47,526 nt of DNA from Pelomyxa schiedti (Eukaryota; Evosea; Pelobiontida; Pelomyxidae), in assembly GCA_020536535.1 (NCBI GenBank), contig JAHLWZ010000921.1, positions 1 through 47,526 of the forward strand, given 5' to 3'. Both the position numbers and the translations under genes were made by a program. Of the stretch, positions 13,902 to 24,936 are shown piece after piece. Positions within the stretch are counted from its first letter, which is position 1; every line of letters begins with the position of its first letter. The notes beneath the pieces are model-generated. The model worked only from the letters and a program-made list of their open reading frames with translations. It ran no database searches and was not told where the DNA came from.

Positions 13902-16467
13902 ATGGCATCAAATCCGCCTGCGGCGGTGCAGCCCACCAAAGTCAATTTGTACGTTATTGGCCGCGGTCACGCGGGCAAATCCACGTTGTTGAATTTGTTA
14001 TACAGGAGACTCACTCAATTGGTGTGTCTTCTTGAAATCTGTCGTCTGTTTTTTTTTTTTACTTGGGGTGTTTGTTTCTACTTTCTTAATATTGGTTCTT
14101 GTTGTTATTATTATTGAGCTGTGATTTCCTGGGTATTGATTGAAATTGATTGACTGTTTGTGGGTTAGAACATCGACCCTTACCCTGTTATGAATGACGC
14201 TTCACGTGGGACAGTATTTTTGAGAGTAATGCCACTTTCTATTCAATCATATGGAATGACTCTCAGACTGTGTGACACTGCCGGTCTCAGGTGTGTGATG
14301 TTGCCTTTTTGGTTTTTGTTTATGCGGGAGTTCTTCAGGTTCACAAAGGAAACTATGCTTCCTGATATGCACATCGTCAGAAGAGTAAGGCAGGGTCTCA
14401 GTGACAATGTGAATTTGCTTCAGGATAATATTGGCTCCATGCCTCTTGTTGCAGCAAATGAAGCACACGCCTTTCTAATCGTTTTACGTGCCGATGAGAT
14501 GAAATGGGTTCACTCAAGTATATTCCCCTCTTCTGCAATACTTTATCAACTCGTATCTAGAAAATAAATACAAGCTTCTTGATGAACCGGACATGACTTT
14601 CCTTGGCTCTCTGCGGGAGGAGTGTAAATTTCTTGCCCATGCCGAGCCTGGTCTTGTACTTACTTGCTGTGATTTGGCTCCAAAGAAAACTGGAGTGGTA
14701 CTTTCTCCCCTTCCACTTTTTTTTTTTCACCAATCACTTGCTAGAAACGACCAGCTCTCAAGCAGTACGCTTCTGAGCTTAGATACACCAAAGCGTGTAT
14801 GTACCATATCTGTTACGAGGGTAATTAATTTCATAGTGTTTCTCACTGGGATGACCAAAACCAAAACTGGAGCATTAGAATTAGACGAAGAATCAAAACC
14901 TGATATGGATATGCTTATACGCTGGATCACACAATGTATGCGTGGCATGATTACCACTTCTAACCTACTTCAAAAGCGGTTTTGGAAAGTGTCAAAAATC
15001 ATGAGTTGTCGAAAAGACTTGGTAAATTGAATTAACCTGACTCGAGACTAATCTGCTTTAGCGTCTGCAACGCCTGTTGAAAGACCACTGAAAGACAGAA
15101 CAACACCACCACCAGCCCAGCCTACCCCTACAAATCCTTCACATGCTAATTACCCAGGACAACCCCAACCAGGATACCCAAGGCCGCCTCAACCACCCTA
15201 TCCGGGCCAACCACAGGTCAGTTACGTAGTGCAAACCCAACCAAACTACCCAGGGCAACCGCAACCAAACTATCCAGGGCAACCACAACCAAATTACCCA
15301 GGGCCGCAAGTTAGCTACATCTGTCAACCACAGCCCAATTTTCCTGGGCAACCACCCCAGCCGGGCTATCCTGGACAACCACGCCCACAATACTACACAG
15401 TCGCTCAAAATCCTCCAGTCTATGTGCAACAAGTCTATCCCCCAAATGCAACGTATACCGTTCAGCAACCTTACCCAAACCCCACACAACCACCACCAAA
15501 TCCCCAATACTACAATAACCCTTCTCCAAGTGGACCATACCAACCCACTTCATCCTATGCTCCTCCCTATACCGGAGTTTCGGCGAATCCACCCCCGCCA
15601 GGTTATAACCAACAAGCAGCCCAGCAAAGAGGCTATCCCCAACCAATGAGTCCTCCACCATCCAACTACCCACCACCCCAGAACACTGCATATCCCCCAA
15701 CAGGACCTCAGCCACAACTGTATCCCAACCTTGGTCCCCCACCCCCAGGGTATCCCACACCACCGCCAGGTTATTCTAAACAACCACCACCGCGTTCGCC
15801 GGAAGTTACAAACCAACCCCCATCGCAATATCCCCCGCAATATCCTCCACAGCAACCACCGCCATCACAGGCGCCATACCCTCCCCAACAACCTCCGCAG
15901 CAACCATACCCTCCCCAGCAGTCACCACAGACTCCCTATCCCCCCCAGCAGTCACCACAGACCCCCTATCCCCCCCAATCCACACTGGAGCCGCACCCAC
16001 CACCATCCAATTTCCCTCCAAAGCCAGCCCCACAAGCACCTCACCCAGGAGACACTCTCAACCACACCCCATCACCCCCGCTTGAGACCCCCTACACACC
16101 CCCTCCTCCGCCCCAGACATCCTGTGATTTCCCTCCCAATTCCACCACGTGCACACCTCCCCAAGACCCCACACTACCCTCACCACCTCCGGAATCCACA
16201 GAACAACAACCGGGTTCCGGAACAAACCTGTGCACCAACCCAGCTGAATCCGGACTGCAACTGGCCCCTGATGATAACTCCTTCTCAACCGGGTACACCA
16301 TGCCGGAACCCTCAGCACCAACCCTCACTGAGAACCAAGATTCGTTTGACTTCCACTCTGTCCAGTCCATTCTTGGCCCTCAGTCACAGGAAGGCTTCTT
16401 CAATACTCCTCTAGACCCCCAGCCGCAACCTGAGGCTCCAGTCATGTCTCAGAGTGACGCTTCCTGA
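13902..16467 (+). CDS. P-loop GTPase fused to a long Pro/Gln/Tyr-rich tail
   Basis: Exons are 13902-14021, 14169-14290, 14339-14517, 14561-14697, 14745-14796, 14837-about 15004 and 15062-16467. The N-terminal domain has G1 GRGHAGKST and G3 DTAG ([10 protein letters not shown]). A degenerate G4 may be [11 protein letters not shown], with Cys where Lys is usual. I do not recognise the subfamily. The last exon is one open frame of about 468 codons dominated by YPGQPQP, YPPQQ and SPQTPYPPQ repeats, like annexin A7/A11 or rhodopsin-type tails, and ends with a mixed acidic segment. The tail has no usable ATG at its start, so it must be spliced to the GTPase. The exact donor (15005 gives one in-phase join; 14937 is another) is uncertain. 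A GTP-controlled scaffold or condensate-forming protein is possible but is inference. Confidence 0.72.
15150..15390 (+). repeat. YPGQPQP-coding tandem repeats
   Basis: Within the tail exon of the GTPase gene, units of about 24 bp encode variants of NYPGQPQP; the three most regular copies lie at about 15230-15300. A second array at about 15820-15985 encodes YPPQQ and [10 protein letters not shown] units. They are imperfect at DNA level but keep the frame, as expected of selected low-complexity protein. Confidence 0.8.
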
Positions 16468-16527
16468 GACTGTAAAAACCTTTACTCTGTTCCAGGCAAA
16501 AAATTCTTCTATTTTCTATTCCTATTC

Positions 16528-19500
16528 CTATTCCTGTTCTGCTTCTCCTCTCTGTAATAGTGTTGCCTCCAGGATGGTTCTCTTGAGCAGTGATAGAAGT
16601 GTCAACAGAGTTGTGTACCTGTCCAGCTCTTCCCTGTTTGTGGGGAAGGTATCAGCCACAGAGAATGTTGCAAAGGCTGACTGCAGAGAAGGAAGCAGTT
16701 CACTTTCATACAGGAAACTAGTATGTAGTGCTGCCGCCGAGATATTACAATCGGGTTGGTTGGGGTCAGCTCCGGTGGGAGGTCCAGGCAGAGTGGGGGC
16801 TATGAATTGGTGTTCCTCAAAGAAAGAAACCCATAGCTGAATATGTGTAAATAGAATTCGGTTAGGGTGGAGTATACCTTGGAGGTGTTGAGTAGGAGCT
16901 GAAGGGATAACACAATATTTTTGTGTTGGTCTTTGTCCAGTAGGGGAGAAGCTGTGGCAGCTTCTTGGACTGTTTTATGTAATAAGTTCTTTAGGTTCGT
17001 TGATAATTCTTCGGAAGCGGATTGTGTACCTACCAAGTACATGTCAGTGCGGAACATGTTTTTAGGTGTTAGAGGTACTGTGAGGATCAACAATTGGGAA
17101 TGTGCCACCTGCTGATGTCTCCTGGTTCGGCACAAGCCAGCACTTAAGGATTGATTAGTATGGAAACGGGTGAGGCAGAACACACACAGTGCTGAGGACT
17201 TGTACAATGTATGAAAATTTGTTTCTGAACTGGCTTTCACATTGGTGTTTGAATGCAATATAGCCGATCAAAGTTTTCAGTGTATTAACCTCAGTTGCAA
17301 CGTTATCCCAGGCAACTATGAGAGTCGGGGGGTTCTTTTCCATGTATTTGGAACCTGCCAGCAGAAGGTCGGATATTTTATAGAAGGCACTATAATCTTC
17401 CGATTTTAGTTTTTCAACAACAGAGAGCAGAAGCTGTGGAACGAGTTAGAATGCGGTCTAAGTGAATTAAGTACCGATTTATTCGCTTGTACAACTGCAA
17501 TGCAAAGTAATTTCTTATGAAGGGGCAATTCTGTACTACTAAGTTGCTCCATTAAGCATCTCGAACTCTCCATAAGGTATTTATAAGTTCTGTCTTTCTC
17601 CCTTGGGCTTGTTGAAGAGCTCAGCTTGCTACTTGTGGGAATTGAAGACCGAATTTCTTCAGAAGATGATAAATCAAGGCTGTAGAGATTTGATTCAGAG
17701 GCGGGGGCGTGGCTTGTATGAAAGGTGTGACGATGTTGATGTGAGTGATGCCGATTGCGTGCATGCGTATGTAAGCCTGGTTCAATAGCTGTAAGTGTAG
17801 GAGATGTGGGAGACGTGGAAGGTGATGGAGAGCGTGATGAAGAGGGAGATTGAAGTGGGGTGATTGTAGGTGAATTGGTTGGTAGTGTAGGAAATTTAGG
17901 TGTATGAGGAAGCACCTCGGCATTAGTAATATTTGGTACAGGTACCGGGATAGGAGCTGAGGAGCACTGCAAAGTAGGAGATACAGGAGCAAGTAGGGGA
18001 GGGGATGCCGAAGCAACAGGAAGTAATAACCTGGCCGAAGCAGCCCCAGTGTTGGGAGTAGGTGGATGAATGGGTGAGCTAATTTGAAGACGTGGAGGGG
18101 CTGGCGTAAATGTCACCCCTGTGGAATAGGGGGGGCTGACAGGAGGAGGTATGTTCTTGAAGAGATTAGGTGAGGAGTGGGATTTAAGTGCCGCAATTTT
18201 TTGGAGCTCTGATAATGACATTGGAGATGAATTTGGTGTTGCTGGTGGAGGGATGCTGTGCAACCCACTGTTGGGGCCAGGAAGTGGTGGGGTATCTATG
18301 ATGCGTGGTGATCTCGGTGAGTTCTCCTGGGAAGAAGGTTTCATGCCGAGGAGGTCCAGCCTATTCTTTAGGGCTAGGGCAGGTGGCTTGCTGCGTGGGG
18401 TAGTCGGTTCATTTAATTTATGAAGGGAAGTATCATCCAATCCTTGTGCGGTTTGTATAGATGCCATTTCATTACCTTGCGTTGGAAGCACTTCCTTGTA
18501 CGAAATCCTCGCATCACAGGAACTTCGGGCTGAGTGTGTTAACTTAGGGGTGCCGTCACGGAGAATGTCACAATCTTTTTTTTTCCCTTTGCCCACCTTG
18601 GTTTTATTAGAAAAATAAAGGAAAGCTCAAACACTTGCCCGCGTAGGACTGGGTAGAGTTTGTGGAAAGCCAAGACCCATATATACTTCAGCAGTAGCAC
18701 TGGGAGATGCTTTTAAAACTTCAATAGATCCCCACAATAAATTTTGCTGCCGTTGCCACTCTGCTATTGTCTCATCACGTGTGTGAGTCGGCGGAGGTGG
18801 TGGCGTGGTATTTGGTGGAGGTGGGGGAGGCAACTCTGGTTTGAAAGATGTAATATAGGATTGAGTGAGAGCACGAATGGTTGTGGAGAAGAATTGCTTC
18901 TCCAAGTCACACAAACGAAGTCCTGCCATTGGATCCAGTCCAGAGGGTCTCTGAAGAAGGCATTGTGAGAAGATGAGACCTGTGTTGCCGGTCACTGCTG
19001 ATGAGAAGGGGAGTGCATACTCAGGTTATCAATTGTCATTTTTGTAATTGATTCGTACAAAGCCAAAAAGGAAGCAAAGTGAAGTAAACATTTGAGTGTA
19101 TCTCGGTGGGAGGCAGGGAGTTTCTCAAAGACTAATTGTTCAACAGATGTCTCTGATATTTGTCTCACAAGCTCGTCTTGAATAAATGTATTGCTGAGAG
19201 ACGGTTATACTTCATTTAGAGTCAAATGCCCTTACTAAAGTTCAGTTGGAATTAAGGGAACAGGTAGTTCTCGCAAGAAGAGTTTGAAAATAGAGCAGAT
19301 GACGTGCACACACATGTCCTCTGGAATACTGAAGTCTCCATCATTGATTGAGTCGCGGTACTGTTGCACTTCCATTGCTGCCCCAGAAATCCTGCCAGTG
19401 TTTAGCCGCGTTTTTTGGGATTAACTCTACCGAAAAATTCCTTCTGTCAAAGGTCCTAAGTAATTTTACTTTAATTGGCACCAAAACCAGGCTCATACCA

Positions 19501-21079
19501 CCAATTTCAAGAATTGTATCACGGAGTAGAACTAGAATAAAAGGAATCTTGCCTTGAAGTCACAAAAGAAAAAGAAAGCAAGTGCAAGGCACCTTCAAAG
19601 AGGGGAAATCATCTCTCTGGCGAAGAAGGATGTCATCTACAGAAACTCCAAACCAACCCTGGCGATCTTTTTTGTTTCCCACCTTGGTGCCTTTCTTTTT
19701 TTGTGCCTGCAGGAAAAAGTTTGTTGTAGCTAGGAAGGGAGTTATTACCTGATAATTAGCAAATTGAACTTGCTGTGGGGACTGTTGCATTGCTTTATTA
19801 GTGGAGATAAACTGGTCAAACTCTGTGCGAGTTTAGGAAAACCTACAACCAATACATAATACCATCATAACCAGTCTTAATTAAGAAAGATTTATATTCG
19901 GCCTCAAGCTCATTGTGCACATGTTCAGTATACTTGGATTTCAACTGAAAAAGGGATCAGTAATGGGACCCATAAAGAGCGCGAACCTCAAGTAACTTTT
20001 TGATTTGCACTTCAATATCTTTGATACATAGTTGATGTATTTTCTTCATATCCTACCAGAGGAATGAATATACTCGTGAAGTGATTGGGAAACGCACATT
20101 CACTATCTTTCGGTAATCATTCCATGATCGTTGTTGAAAATCATTGTATTCCGTAATTTGTTGCTGGTATTGTGTTGAACAAGCTGTAGTTTCTTGCACT
20201 AGTTTCATTTTTTTCTGTTAAGGAGCTTAGCTGAAAAGTCTACTACAGTGCTATGAAACTTTAGAAGTTTCTGGTTTGTCTTGGAGCTCTTCTAGGTCTC
20301 TATTTGCCTTGAGCCAGACAGTCTTACACTAGCAGTCGGTTGGAAGATGTACAAAAAAAAGAACGCACGTACTTTGTCCAGTTTTAGCTGGGCATTTTTA
20401 AGGTCCAGTGATAACTTGTGTGCACTTTCGAGGGTTGTTTTAATGCCCATCTCAATTTCTTGGTAGAAGGTGTCACGGTGCAGAACAACCTAAATTAAGG
20501 GAAAATAAGGTAAATAGGAAGAAGAATATACCAATGATGAAAGCTCTTCTGATAATTTGCTATGTGCTGAAGCAAGACAAATTGTAAGGTTTCCTAGAGT
20601 CGTGAATCCTTCAAAGCCCTGGCATGGTACCCTAAATGACAGCTAAGGAATGGTCGTTTGGTAAAAGCATAATTTCCAACAAAAGACCAAAAAAAAAAAA
20701 AAAAGTTCTAGGGGATGATGGATTCAGGTGTCATCCTTTAGATTATTGTAACTCACCAGTGAACCAATTAAAAAAAAAAAAAAAAAAAGAAACCCAACAT
20801 ACAATGAAGGCTCCCTCTCCTGCAAGAATCTCAGAGACGCAGATAGAGTCTGAGCATACTGGTCGTCGGCTTGTGCTATTTTCATGACATGGCCTGTTGT
20901 TAACTTGACCCTGTTCAACGCCGCGTATACAACCTGTTGCATTCCCACAATGTCCTGGTGGCACCCACCGTGAACACACCAACATAGGCCAACCACTCGC
21001 AGTCGCGCAACAGTTAGGATGGGAATGGCAAACATACCCAACCCTCGGGGCAGTCCACGTCCTCTCTTGGTCGTGACAT
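16528..21079 (-). CDS. F-BAR and RhoGAP domain protein
   Basis: The start ATG at 21079 opens MSRPREDVDCPEGW, joined in phase to the F-BAR start GMQQVVYAALNRV...QYAQTLSASL. The F-BAR coiled-coil exons run to about 19850 (for example HRDTFYQEIEMGIKTTLESA). The RhoGAP domain follows (about 19640-18940): GWFGVSVDDIL, KIPFILVLLRDT, LTEGIFRISGAAME, FKLFLRELPVPLIP, KMTIDNL. The catalytic Arg codon is split by the 39-bp intron 19430-19392. Then come poly-Pro and a long Ser/Pro/Thr-rich region (about 18600-17600). The C-terminal half is helical (EDYSAFYKISDLLLAGSKY, PLLDKDQHKNIVLSLQLLLN) and ends at TAG 16528; I do not recognise it. The family bends membranes and turns off Rho/Rac GTPases. Domain order resembles srGAP and the Dictyostelium mgp proteins. 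Two long A tracts (20690-20705, 20770-20788) are intronic T tracts on the coding strand. Confidence 0.85.
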
Positions 21080-21208
21080 TCCCCGAACACAACTAGGGTG
21101 TGTTTCGTTTTTTTTTCGAGAAAACAATACAAGATCGGGGCGATCTGGAACCCACTCGGGATGCAAAAGTCTTGAATAGGTATTCAGTTTGGGGTCTATG
21201 TGTTGTAT

Positions 21209-24183
21209 TCAAAAAAGGTTCAAGGCAAGTTGCTGGCGTTTGTGGCTGTTTGATGGTGTTGTGGGATCATCATCGTATCTTTGGTGGTAAGGGCTACGTA
21301 ATTCTGAATGAAATTCGCCATGTCCACTGTGAAGGTGATTAGTGACAAGGGCTATTGGGTTGTACACAGAACCTTGGGCAGTCGGCTGGCCAGGGAGCAC
21401 CCCTTCAATGCAAGGAAGACTGCTCATGGTTTCAATGTCAGGAAATGCACCTCTTACCTATTTGTGGAATAAGTTTAACTACGAAATATAATTTCTGCAT
21501 GCATGAAAATAGAGCTGGGCTGTAAGGTTACGTGAGGTCAAACAGAATATAGGTATTCCCTGAGGCTTGGCAGTAATGATAGCACCTACTATCAACGACA
21601 GTTGCGTTAAATCAGGAACTTGTTGATTGAAACGTGAAGTCCTTGGAAAGAAAATTAGCAGGCAGAGCAAAAACATAGGAACATACAAGAAAATCATGAT
21701 GTTTGGACGGCTCCAAGCCGTGGCCTGTAATGTAATGGCAGCAATATCAGCTGGCGTACCAAACAATATATATAGGAAGGATTCAGAGAGTGAGTACAAC
21801 GAGAGACACGTTGGATGAACGTGAGCTGGAATTTGTTTTTTTTTGCAAATGTGAGACTTTTTGTTACAGACTTGCTTTTCATACCAGAATCTATAAGAAG
21901 AATCCCAGAATAAGGAAATCTTCGAATAACGGGCGGGACCATGGCAAGTTGTGTTTCAATAGGTATGGGTGGCTGTGCGCCGCGGATATCAGCAATCATC
22001 TCCTGCATCAAGTAAGAACAAATTGAAAAAGAAATTAAGACGAGTTCTATAGAATACAGTACACAATCCGATCAAAACCAAAACAAAACAAAAAAAAAAA
22101 GAAACAGCAAAACCACAACATAGGAAATCAGGAAAATAACAAACAACATAAATTGTAAGGAAAATTATTACACACCAGCTGGAAGACCGTGCTTCGGTAC
22201 TTTTCCACCGTAACAGGGGAGATGTTTTTCCCGCTTTCAGCCGCCTCGATGCCAAGTTTGGCCCACGCCCACGCAGTCTTCTCGGACTCACATAGAGCGC
22301 CAGGTGCTTCTTGGGCCTTGGTCTGCGTTGCAACCTCCAGCTGCTGCCGCCGACGCAGCCTCCTCCCCGTGCTGTTGCTGACCCCGGGGGTGTCATCACC
22401 CGTCAAATCTAGCACTCTCACCAAAATCCGCCAGGGTTTTTAATCCCGCCATCTTTTTTTCGTTGAAACATCAACATTCTTGTTTTGGTCGGTGACTAAA
22501 AGCGGAAGGCAATGAGTACAATAACGCAATTACAACAACTCCTACAACAGTTGGTTGCACTTCTTGGTGGTGAGTGCATGTCGTTGGCCACAGTCAGTGC
22601 CACACCACGATTGTCCAAAGTCAGGCAGCAAAATGCTTGTAGACCTGTGGTGCCACAACACCCCTGCATTGTGGAAACACCAAGCTTTGATGTGAACACT
22701 TCATTTCCCCCAGTGTCCACACCAATTCAATGTAATCCAACAATGGAGGGCACACCCCAAACAAAGAGGACTCCTCCACCACCCAAGAGACCACGCAGTT
22801 CTGTTGCCATTAGAAAATTAGAAGTAGAGGCAGCCAGGAAACTTGTGGCTTCCATGACAGGTATTTAGTTGTTGCACTGTCAACATATTGACTTCAAAAG
22901 GCATGACCAAACTTGAACAAGCTGTCACTTTGGTGAAGAAACACAATGTGACTCAGTCAATTGTTCGAGAGGTTACTGGTGTTGCACGCAGTACATTTAG
23001 AGGTCATACAGATGGCAAGGTCAACAGCACAAAAAGAGGTCGTCCTCCATCCTTGTCAACAGAAGAAGACACAGACTCAGTCAAAGTCTTCCAAAGCACC
23101 TCTGCAACAAAGAAATATTACACACTGGCTGAGGCTTCTTCTCTTCTTCAAGATTTTTGGAAGCAAACTCCACAATGCAATCTTGCCAAGCGGCTTCCAA
23201 AATTCAGTAGAACATGGTGGTGCAGCTACTTAAAACGACATGCAATGTTACACAAAAGAACTCCCAGGATCATTGAAAAAGAGAAATTTACCGTGGCTCC
23301 CAGATGCCCTACATAGAATACAAATGCTCCTTGCTTGCACTAGGGGATTAGAGTATGCTTTTGTTCCTGACTTAATCAAAGTGGCTTGGGCAAGGACTGG
23401 TCTTTGGCCAATCAACAAAGAGGCACCTCTGAGGTCAAATTCTGTAATTGACCCCATTGAAGAAGCTATTGCACAGAGAGAAACCTCTAGAGGACCACCA
23501 ATCTTTGGCACAGTCGTGATTCCTGCAAATCAACCAACACAACTGTGGGCTGAGCAGGAACAGGTCTCCAGAAAGGGGGTTCACCAGTTCTGGAAGGAGA
23601 AGCTGACAACACTCTGTACTGTGACTTCAGGAGTAATTCTAAACAAGCTTGTGCCCAATCAAAACAAGGAATTGACCCAACAGCAAGCTGGTTGCTTTGT
23701 TGTCAAGTTGCCTGAAATTCAAAATGAAATCCAGACAACCAGTCTTCTCTGTACAGCTCTGGGCATGTCAAGTTTGTCAAACATCCCACCATCCCCACAC
23801 TCCTCACCTCTGGTGACTGGGGGCATCTTCCAATTAGCTGCAGGTGCCCCACAGCTTGCCAACATTGGATTTCATAATGTCTACTTCTAACTTTGTTCGG
23901 CATTTTGGAGTCGATTTTGCCCACCCTGTGCGACTTCCACTTTGGGTCACCGACCAAAACAAGAATGTTGATGTTTCAGCGAAAAAAAGATGGCGGGATT
24001 AAAAACCCTGGCGGATTTTGCTACGCCTGCTCTACTGTGTTTTCCTGGAGCTGACCCAGTTAGAACAGCCTAGAAAAAAACCTTGATCTCAACGATAGGG
24101 GCCGGTTCGGCACTTCCCTCGGCATCTCCTGTCAGATCCGGTTCCCTTATTCCGTCATTAGAGCCAATCAGAGTCAACTCCAT
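21209..24183 (-). CDS. unidentified gene interrupted by a DNA transposon
   Basis: Inferred exon 1 is 24183-24082 (MELTLIGSNDGIREP...), with a donor at 24081. The next exon starts at 22421 (VRVLDLTGDDTPG...) in the same phase. Without the transposon 22422-24020 the intron would be 61 bp and end GTAG. Later exons give EMIADIRGAQPPIPIETQL, PPVIRRFPYSGILLID, HVHPTCLSLYSLSESFLY, DIAAITLQATAWSRPN and LPCIEGVLPGQPTAQGSVYN. The small introns are in phase, one of them only 30 bp. The stop is at 21209. About 350 residues would be encoded. I do not recognise the family; there is no clear signal peptide and the strands look like a folded beta/alpha protein. As it stands, the element removes a usable 3' splice site next to exon 2, so this copy may be broken or wrongly spliced. 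The exon joins downstream of the element are better supported than exon 1. Confidence 0.55.
22422..22496 (+). repeat. left terminal inverted repeat
   Basis: It begins CAAAATCCGCCAGGGTTTTT and ends GGTCGGTGAC. It matches the reverse complement of 23946-24020 at 74 of 75 positions (T versus C at the 42nd base). Its reverse complement contains an outward-facing ATG (GATGGCGGG). Confidence 0.93.
22512..23890 (+). pseudogene. transposase remnant lacking the catalytic core
   Basis: The first frame starts at 22512. A 40-bp intron (22861-22900, GTATTT...AAAAG) joins it in phase to a segment that includes EQAVTLVKKHNVTQSIVREV, a psq-type helix-turn-helix with VARSTFRGH, and a CENP-B-like second half (WWCSYLKRH) reading to 23316. 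A third frame (23240-23890) carries YAFVPDLIKVAWARTGLWPI, the usual C-terminal end of DDE_1 transposases. The roughly 200-residue catalytic domain that should lie between is missing, and the frame shifts at the join. I describe the break only; no functional enzyme can be made from this copy. Confidence 0.75.
23946..24020 (-). repeat. right terminal inverted repeat
   Basis: It begins GTCACCGACC and ends GGCGGATTTTG, the partner of 22422-22496. The outward ATG at about 23991 opens a frame that leaves the element and stops about 75 bp later. Confidence 0.93.
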
Positions 24184-24936
24184 ACTGTTGGGTGGATGCG
24201 GTGTGGTACTCTGTGTTTTTCGACATCGCTACTGCCTCTGGCTCTAGCTTTTCTTGTTTGTATTAATACACCACATAGTTCTTGGGAAAAAAAGGGGTTT
24301 ATAAGGAATGGACGCAGGGGAATGGTGTCAAAGGGCTGACGTAATGACAGGTGATAAACGGGTTTAGATTACCTCGCCACACTTCTCTGATTTGTAGTCC
24401 TCACCATGACTCATGTGGGTTTGAGGGACAGGCATATTTGTCTTCCCACAGAAACATACCCAGAAGTATCCTCTCCAGCATTATCTTGATATAAGACCAT
24501 GGTTTTGGCAGTCAAATAGTGTCTCAATGACTGTGGACCCTTATTTGGCCCAAAAAAAGTAAAAAAGCTCTGGACGGTTTTTGGCACAGGCCGGTGCGAT
24601 GCGAGGGCATGGAGATAATTGGTACGGGGCAAAGTGCAAACATGACAGGGGATGTAGCACAAAAACAGGGAGGCAAAAGGGCGGCACCACATTCTACACT
24701 AAAAACAACACAACCCAACAGTAAAATAAATCAAAAAACAGAAACAGAAACAGAAGCCAGGGGTGTGGCCGCAGGGATCAGAGAGCCAGGGAAGGAGGAG
24801 TTCTTTCCAAAAACCAAAATTTGTTGTATGGTGTCAAATACACAGAAATTAGATTTATTTACCAGCAGTTTTCTAACACCACAATGTACTACCTTAAGAG
24901 GGAATATGAAGTTGTGGTGTTAATGTGGGTTGTGGT
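24184..24936. other. largest intergenic gap, no gene seen
   Basis: The 753 bp lie between the inferred start of the transposon-interrupted gene and the stop of the FIBP homologue. It should hold the promoter of the former and the 3' end of the latter. Short open frames on both strands (24411-24692 minus, 24594-24923 plus) have no ATG-led, intron-consistent or recognisable sequence. I found no tRNA, repeat or hairpin worth naming. Confidence 0.5.

Larger units (their letters stand above)
22422..24020 (+). mobile_element. pogo/Tc1-like DNA transposon, internally deleted, with 75-bp inverted repeats
   Basis: The 1,599-bp element is bounded by 75-bp terminal inverted repeats (22422-22496 and 23946-24020) that differ at one base. 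It carries remnants of a transposase: an N-terminal part with a helix-turn-helix, and a C-terminal part ending as DDE_1 transposases do, but no room for the catalytic DDE core. It is therefore a non-autonomous derivative that would need transposase supplied in trans. The flanks (CTCTCAC to the left, CTACGCC to the right) show no clear target duplication, and no TA dinucleotide pair. Near-identical repeats suggest a recent insertion. Confidence 0.85.

Noticed and set aside
18590-18650. A GC-AG intron in the F-BAR-RhoGAP gene (donor GCAAGT)
   Set aside because: A canonical GT-AG intron 4 bp away gives an equally good in-phase join (TRARKKKDCD), so the non-canonical reading is not needed.
20690-20790. 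Two long A tracts as simple-repeat insertions
   Set aside because: On the coding strand they are T tracts just upstream of acceptors in the F-BAR-RhoGAP gene, normal for its introns.
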